A stretch of 64,000 bases of DNA, taken from Megalobrama amblycephala. Its lineage: Eukaryota > Chordata > Actinopteri > Cypriniformes > Xenocyprididae. Position 1 is the first letter of the stretch; every line of letters starts with the position of its first letter. The position numbers were made by a program, and so were the translations under genes. Below the pieces are notes generated by a model that saw only the letters and a list, made by a program, of their open reading frames with translations, had not been told where the DNA came from and made no database searches. Shown piece by piece: positions 57,622 to 64,000 of this stretch. Location of the stretch: positions 3,616,692-3,680,691 of the forward strand of contig NC_063066.1 in NCBI RefSeq assembly GCF_018812025.1, read 5' to 3'.

Positions 57622-59286
57622 TTAAAGGATTAGTTAAAATTTCCTGATAATTTACTCACCCCCATGTCATCCAAGATGTTCATGTCTTAAGAAGTTAAAG
57701 GGTTAGTTCACACAAAAATGAAAATTGTGTCATTAATTACTCACCCTCATGTCGTTCCACACCCTTAAGACCTTCATTCATCTTCAGAACACAAATTAAG
57801 ATATTTTTGATGAAATCCGATGGCTCAGTGAGGCCTGCATTGACAGCAACATAATTAACACTTTCAGTGTCCAGAAAGCTACTAAAGACGTATTTAAATC
57901 AGTTCATGTGACTACAGTGGTTCAACCTTAATGTTATGAAGCGATGAGAATACTTTTTGTGCGCCAAAAAAACAAATAACAACTTTATTCAACAATATCT
58001 AGTGATGAGCGATTTCAAAACACTGAAGCTTTACGAATCTTTTTTTCGAATCAGTGGTTTAGAATTTGTATCAAACTTCCAAAGTCACGTGATTTCAGTA
58101 AATGAGGCTTCGTTACATCATAAGTGTTTTGAAATTTCAATGGTTCACCACTGGGGGGCGTGGCTTTGTCAGTTTGATACGCGCTCCGAACCACTGATTC
58201 GAAACAAAAGATTCGTAAAGCTTCAGTGTTTTGAAATCGCTCATCACTAGATATTGTTGAATAATGTCGTTATTTAGCTTTTTTGATGCACAAAAAGTAT
58301 TCTCGTCACTTCATAACATTAAGGTTGAACCACTGTAGGCACATGAACTGATTTAAATACGTCTTTAGTAGCTTTCTGGGCGTTCGAAAGTGTTGATTAT
58401 CTTGCTGGCAATGGAGGATTCACATTGGATTTCATCAAAAATATCTTAATTTGTGTTCTGAAGATGAACAAAGGTCTTACGGGTGTGGAACGACATGAGG
58501 GTGAGTAATTAATGACAGATATTTCATTTTTGGGTGAACTAACCCTTTAAGGTTTTTGATGAAAACATTCCAGGATTTTTCTCCATATAGTGGACTTCAC
58601 TGGGGTTCAACGGGTTGAAGGTTCAAATTGCAGCTTCAAAGAGCTCTACATGATCCCAGACGAGGAATAAGATTTTTATCTAGAGAAACCATCGGTTGTT
58701 TCCTAAAAAAATAAATAAACATTATATACTTTTTAGCCACAAATGCTCATCTTGCACTGCTCTGCGATGAGCCACGCATGACGTAATCATGTTGGAAAGG
58801 TCACGCTTGACGTAAGGCGAAAATCTCATTTTCTCCTCCAACTTCGTTGTTTACTTTTTTTTTGTAAAGGGCGTTTGACTTAGTCTTTGCACGTTCGCTT
58901 TGTAAACACTTGCTCGGTTCTTCCGCCTACGTCACATGTGACCTTTCCAACATGATTACGTCATGCGTGGCTCATCACAGAGCAGTGCAAGATGAGCATT
59001 TGTGGCTAAAAAGTATATAATTTTTATTTTTTTTTTAGGAAACAACCGATGGTTTCTCTAGATAAGACTCTTATTCCTCGTCTGGGATCATGTAGAGCTC
59101 TTTGAAGCTGCAATTTGAACCTTCAACCCGTTGAACCCCAGTGAAGTCCACTATATGGAGAAAAATCCTGGAATGTTTTCCTTCATTTCTTGTCAACTGA
59201 AGAAAGAAAGACATAAACATCTTGGATGACATGGGGGTGAGTAAATTATCAGGAAATTTTAATTCAGAAGTGAACTAATCCTTTCA
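57622..59286. mobile_element. Family B TTAA foldback interrupted by family A
   Basis: Left part 57622-57698 (TTAAAGGATTAGTTAAAATT, CACCCCCATGTCATCCAAGA). Right part 58551-59286 (GGTTTTTGATGAAAACATTC, TCCATATAGTGGACTTCACT, to GAAGTGAACTAATCCTTTCA). The right TTAA has mutated to TTCA. The interior forms a long inverted repeat, TTGCACTGCTCTGCGATGAG with CTCATCACAGAGCAGTGCAA, loop near 58860. It includes several ACGTAA/TTACGTCA words. Confidence 0.85.
57695..58550. mobile_element. Family A TTAA foldback nested in family B
   Basis: TTAA at 57695-57698 and 58547-58550; ends TTAAAGGGTTAGTTCACAC and GGGTGAACTAACCCTTTAA. Long arms: TTCAGAACACAAATTAAGAT with ATCTTAATTTGTGTTCTGAA, and TTTTTGATGAAATCCGATGG diverged on the other side. 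It is about 855 bases, fuller than 2228-2797. Excising it with one TTAA gives GAAGTTAAGGTTTTTGATG, matching GAAATGAAGGTTTTTGATG in the intact family B copy at 16966. Confidence 0.88.
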
Positions 59287-61030
59287 AATCTGTTTGCTGC
59301 AATTGAATGTGACTGTAAATAATTACTTCTCCACTTTCATCAGTCATGTCGACTGTATTTTGTCATAAATAATAAACATACAAAAAGGAGTCTCATATAA
59401 AACGATGGCTAACGTTCAGGTGTAACATCACACTCTCAGTAGTTCCCTTATTTCTTCACAATACACATTGTTTGTCTTGGAATTAAAACTCAAACGTTTG
59501 CAATAATGTCATTGCCTCTTGGCCTTTTACATAATTTGATTTGAGGTCCTGATGTGTTTGATTTGAAATGCCAGTGGTCCTGACAGCGCTGAGACGCACT
59601 GTCTGATTAATGAACTTCAGTCACACTCATCTTCATTACGCCTCCGACCTTTCAAACACAAATGAAGAAACAGATCACCTCAGCGCGAGAGATTATCGAG
59701 AGCGTTCAGAACTCTATTTTTAAGCATAAAAATCACTTAGTTTTCAACAAAGTGCCGCTTTGTTTTCATTTTCAATCCGATGCCCCCAAAAGCGACTCAG
59801 ACTTAACATCAACTCCGTCTAAATATCATGTTCTAAAGATTTATTTCCTTGCGTTTACTGGGAAAAGCAAGCTGTGCGCCTCTAAATAGATCTTACTCGT
59901 CATCTGCTGTTTCATGAAGTCTTTGAACAAAGCAGGATGTCAGAACTCTATCCCAAAAAATAATGAACTCAAGTTTTCCTCAAATCTACAAGGGTTTTAT
60001 GAAAAGCTTGCCATCTCATGCAAACGGCGTGTAGAAATGTAGACTATATTCCAGTAGAAACTCTATTAATTAGTTAACATCGCTCATGTTTCCTCAGTCA
60101 AAAAAAGCACTTGCATAAATAGTATTCTAAAGGGTTCAACAGCAGGTCTTAAAAAGCAGCGCTGCATATTTAACAAAAGTCTTGTTTGTTCTTCCAGCCA
60201 CGAAACCCCAAGATTCCCACTGTCACTTTGACAGAAATCTTGAAACTATTCAAACTTAGTTGTGTCTGAACGTCTTCATGAGGGAAGTCACGGTGACTTT
60301 GTGTAACAGTAAGTCACTTTTATTAAATCTAAATTAGCAAGGCCGTTCCCTAATGAGTTTTGATATGTGGCTGCACTGCCCAATAAAGATTTTAGACGAA
60401 ATGTTCTGTGACGGCTCACTTTACGCTTGAGCGATTGGTTATTAGTGCTGGTTTGAAGGGCTGGTTACTCGCCTCGGTCCATAAAGTTCAGCTCCAGTCA
60501 ATCGTTGTGCTTCTCAAACTGTTTGCAGATACTCGCTGTCTGAATCTTTAAAGGAGTCTTTTGGCTTCCAAACAAGTTAAGCTCTATCGACAGCGACACT
60601 AATGTCGGCTCCTTCCTCAGTTAAATAGCCGAGCTTGTCAAACGAAAACTGTGTTTGCCGTAACTCACTTACTGTGGAACAATTTTGGGTGTTCTGGAGA
60701 GTAAAAACAGCAACGTGAAGCTCACTTGTGCAATGACTTACACATATAAAGTCAATGTCAGCATGATACAACTGTCCTGATCTCATTAAAAGAATAAAAG
60801 AAAAGAAAAGCTTCAGTTTTAAATAATCTTTTAGTATTATGTGGTCAGTCAGTCTTATTAAAACATCAAATAATTTGAGATTTTATGATGTTTGTTAAAG
60901 ATGTTCATAGTTCATGTGGTGCAACTCCTAAATATTTAATGACATTTATGATTAATGATTAATAATTCATGATATTTGAAAATAAATTACAAAAAAATCT
61001 TGAAAAATGAACGCCCACATGTAAATATAG
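59287..61030. other. Intergenic, nothing recognised
   Basis: Unique-looking sequence. Frames at 59662-59889 and 60577-60786 have no family features. No RNA gene or repeat family is recognised. Confidence 0.45.
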
Positions 61031-61039
61031 ACACCCATA

Positions 61040-61184
61040 ATATATACATACTGTATGTATATGTGTATGTATGTATGTATGTATCCCTCTACTGCACACA
61101 TGTTGATGGCACATGAAAACAAAATATTCCACATCATTTTTTGGTTAATTTGGGAATATTTTATTGATAAAAAAAAAAAATATA

Positions 61185-61234
<50 letters not shown>
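61040..61234. repeat. (GTAT)n, (TA)n and poly(T) tracts
   Basis: TATGTATGTATGTATGTAT at about 61062-61083, poly(A) then (TA)n at 61168-61200, and T34 at 61201-61234 abutting the left end of the piggyBac-like remnant. Confidence 0.85.
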
Positions 61235-61236
<2 letters not shown>

Positions 61237-61648
61237 CTCAGGGCAACGTTGTGCGACAATGGAACAGTCATAGAGAAAATTATCATCAAAATCAAATAAA
61301 AAAAAAAATAAAAATTAAGAAATCATTAAGTAAAAAGGGAAAAACACTTGAAAGACATTGATATATTGAATTTGATACATGCATATGTCTGTATCATGTA
61401 GTGTGCTATGCAATATAATGTACTTCATGTAATAAGATTTCACTGCGTGCGAAACTTCAAAAAGCACTTCTTCTCTGCTGTGACATAGTGGTGTATGTTA
61501 CAATTTTTGCACATCACTTTGGGTGTTCCTGCACACCCAGGAATCTTGCATCTTCCCTTCTTATAATACATTGTGGCCAATGTGAGGTATTGTCTAAAAC
61601 CTCCTCGAAAAGTACCCCTTATTGCACAACGTTGCCCTGAGGCAACGA
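61234..61648 (-). mobile_element. piggyBac-like remnant with Cys-rich C-terminal domain
   Basis: Inverted ends GCCTCAGGGCAACGTTGTGC (61235) and GCACAACGTTGCCCTGAGGC (to about 61645). Between them the - strand frame (61440-61706) reads ATMYYKKGRCKIPGCAGTPK then VMCKNCNIHHYVTAEKKCFL, a C-x4-C-x7-C-x2-C...C-F pattern like the zinc-binding C-terminal domain of piggyBac-type transposases. The catalytic part is gone, so only the domain and ends remain. A related end (CCGTTGCCTGAGGGCAACGC) occurs at 61971-61990. Confidence 0.68.
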
Positions 61649-61727
61649 AAACAAAAACTGAATTTCTGAACATGCAAAATAAAAAAAACTTCACAAAACC
61701 TGACAAAAGGCTTCTCTACACCTTCAA

Positions 61728-62034
61728 ACACACACACACACACACACACACACATATTTTTTATGTACAGTTCATGTCGTTTTAAATAAGATTACTAAAG
61801 CAAATAATATTGCCTTCTTCTCAAACCATGTGCTCCTGTGACCATGTGTCAGAACAGGACGTCCCACCTCTTAATGGTGCTTGATATTGACTCCAACACC
61901 TTACTGGACTGTTATTTGGTACGTTCTCGACCTTTCTAATTGGTTGTTATCATAGGGCTTAAGAGAACTTTCCGTTGCCTGAGGGCAACGCTGTGCTGTA
62001 TATATATGCATACATGTACATACATAGACATATA

Positions 62035-62066
<32 letters not shown>

Positions 62067-62080
62067 TATATATGAGTGGC
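61728..62080. repeat. (CA)n tracts and a GTTGCCTGAGGGCAAC end
   Basis: (CA)n at 61728-61754 and 62044-62066. The short palindrome-like GTTGCCTGAGGGCAACG at about 61973-61989 matches the ends of the piggyBac-like remnant and probably marks a second copy whose body is lost, or the outer end of a larger original element. Confidence 0.7.
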
Positions 62081-62218
62081 AAGAACACTTGCAGAATCTG
62101 TGAAAATGTGAATAATTTTAATAAAATAAGAGAGATCATACAAAATGCATGTTATTTTTTATTTAGTACTGTCCTGAGTAAGATATTTTACATAAAAGAT
62201 GTTTGCATTTAGTTCACA

Positions 62219-62598
62219 AGATTCATCAGTTTTCAAGCATTTTTGCATATTTGAACCCTTTCCAGCAGTGACTGTAGGATTTTGAGATCTGTGTTTTCAT
62301 ACTGAGGACAATTGAGGGACTCAAACACAACAATTAAAAAAGGTTCAAACATTCACTGATGCTCCAGAAGGAAACACGATGCATTAAGAGTCGGGGGGTG
62401 AAAACTTTTGAACAGGATGAAGATGTCACAATTTTTCTTATTATGTTTAAATATCATTGTTTTTCATTTAGTACTGCCCTTCAGAACCAACAGAAGATAT
62501 TTGCATGTTTCCCGGCAGAAAAATTAAGTACAATTTCCCTTGATATTTGAATTCAAAAGTTTTCAAATATGCAAAAATGCTTGAAAACTGATGAATCT
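62219..62598. mobile_element. MITE with perfect 37-bp inverted repeats
   Basis: AGATTCATCAGTTTTCAAGC plus 17 more bases (62219-62255) is perfectly complementary to 62562-62598. The 306-base interior is unique-looking and non-coding (AAAACTTTTGAACAGGATGA near 62402). Sequence to about 62790 (GTATTGAGAATCAATGG, TATGAATGGGATCATTTTAA) may belong to a larger related repeat. Confidence 0.7.
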
Positions 62599-62831
62599 GC
62601 AGGATCTGGAGGATTTTTCTGAAGAACAGAGCTCAGTTTAACTGCTCAGGACAAACAAGAGACTCATGAACAACCATCACAAAACATAAAAACAGTCGTG
62701 GATCATCAGGTAACCACACACAGTATTGAGAATCAATGGTTCACATACTTATGAATGGGATCATTTTAATAAATTCAGCTGATAAATTCGATAAAATTTT
62801 AATAAATACAACACACTGATCCATAACGCTC

Positions 62832-63105
62832 CGAAGCTTCCTGAAGCAGTGTTTTGAAATCGGCCATCACTATATAAGTCGTTATTTTGTTTTGTTTTTG
62901 GCGCACCAAAAATATTCTCGTGGCTTTATAATATTAATATTGAACTGATTTAAATATGTTCTTAGTACATAAATGGATCTTGAGAGAGGAAATGTCATTG
63001 CTCCCTATGCAGATTTCATCAAAAATATCTTAACTTGTGTTCTGAAGATGAACGAAGGTCTTACAGGTGTGGAACGACATGAGGGTGAGTAATTAATGAC
63101 ATTTT
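62832..63105. mobile_element. Family A element, right half only
   Basis: Contains AGCAGTGTTTTGAAATCGGC, CGCACCAAAAATATTCTCGT, AAAAATATCTTAACTTGTGT, GAAGGTCTTACAGGTGTGGA and GAGGGTGAGTAATTAATGAC, in the order of the right half of 57695-58550. It stops before the terminal GGGTGAACTAACCC. Truncated and non-coding. Confidence 0.78.
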
Positions 63106-64000
63106 TATATATGTTGCTTGTATCCAGACATTCTTAAATGTCACTGACCAATATATAGGTTTATGTTAGTGTTCGTATCACACTCGCCTAGTATGATGTT
63201 AAAGTTTTATGGCTATAGACTTCCATTGTAAAAGTGCATTACTAAAAAAAATAACTATTTTTGCTTATTTTTACAAACTGAGGGACAAGTCTAAATGATT
63301 TTCAGCGGCAACAGATTGTGTGTAGAGCTCAAGTTATATTGAACCAGAACTTTCCTTTGTAAGCTGATTGGCCTTCACACAGAAAATACTTCCTATAGAA
63401 ATATAAATCTTTGTTGTTATCTCCTCTGAACATGCTGCTGAATGGAAACCCGAGGTTGAATCTGTCCGGCCCTGGTGTTGTTTTCCAGTGCCGTGTACAA
63501 CAAGAGGTGAAAGACAAGAAAGAGAAATCTATTTTGAGACCGAGCTGAGACTGGATTTGGTTTCTGTGAGGCATATTTCAGGCTCTCTGTTGATAGCGGC
63601 TGTGGCCCGGCAGCCTGTGCTGGGAATAGACAGATAAAGGGTTTAGTCTACCTTCTGGAGTGTGGGACAGCGCCGGACCTCTATTCTCACTGACCTCACA
63701 CTGCTGGGGCGATGGGATGGACCAGAGGTCAGTCAGGACGATTCATTTCACACTCATCTCTCTGTTGTTGCCTCTCACTGAGGAAATCGAAAAGATGAAC
63801 AATTACGCAATTGGCACCAAACTAAATATGTGCTGTTTACACTTGCTGGAGAGCCTGATACATTCTACAAAGGCAGTTTTGCATAGGCCTGTTCTTGCAT
63901 TATACGTTTTTAATACATTTTATCAGCATCATTAGGGTTATTTGTCTATGTATTCATCCATCCATGTCTCTAACCAGCAGAGGCATGCATCATGAAGCCT
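63106..64000. other. Intergenic, nothing recognised
   Basis: No exon, RNA gene or repeat family recognised. A frame at 63660-63935 lacks any family feature. Confidence 0.45.

Overview
The window is from a vertebrate nuclear genome, very probably a teleost and most likely a cyprinid. It has one intron-rich gene on the + strand with GT-AG introns, and its introns and 3' flank are packed with short inverted-repeat DNA transposons of the kind that dominate zebrafish and carp genomes. Nothing in it looks prokaryotic, and no rRNA or tRNA gene, CRISPR array or operon is visible.

Gene content. Positions 1 to about 52,860 hold the 3' half of one gene, which I identify as enox2 (ecto-NOX disulfide-thiol exchanger 2). 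Nine coding exons join in frame to encode the C-terminal 325 residues: 1-45 (cut by the window edge), 9923-10029, 13131-13245, 18468-18658, 29714-29854, 35395-35451, 39935-40040, 44212-44297 and 52254-52385 (stop at 52383). A short 3' UTR ends near an AATAAA at 52839. The N-terminal half, including the RNA-recognition-type domain expected for the family, lies upstream of the window. From 52.9 kb to the end I see no convincing gene.

Repeat content. I label six recurring families by their ends. Family A is a TTAA-bounded foldback starting AAAGGGTTAGTTC. Family B is a TTAA-bounded foldback starting AAAGGATTAGTTC. Family C is a short element with AACACTTTAGTAT ends. Family D is the TTCAAAAGTTT/TCACATGATCCTTCAG element. 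Family E has CTGGGTTAAAAACAACCC ends. Family F is GGGGACCTATTATGCCCC-type. There are also hAT-like elements with 8-bp target duplications, a dead Tc1/mariner element on the - strand (about 21.64-25.51 kb), and two piggyBac-like remnants.

Elements are often nested: a family A copy inside a family B copy (57.6-59.3 kb), a three-level nest (44.5-46.6 kb), a hAT-like element in a family C copy (41.6-42.2 kb), and a Tc1 element broken by three later insertions. Two large AT-rich tandem arrays (about 26.15-28.15 kb and 35.8-38.5 kb) share a related motif. The second lies inside a terminal-inverted-repeat element that itself interrupts a family D copy.

The most distinctive observations are the transposon-borne minisatellite, the 227-bp near-perfect palindrome in the Tc1 remnant, a 131-bp segment present twice with 18-bp direct repeats around one copy, three evenly built GGGTC-N6-GACCC palindromes in a piggyBac-like element just upstream of the last exon, and the loss of several cysteines that have been described in human ENOX2.
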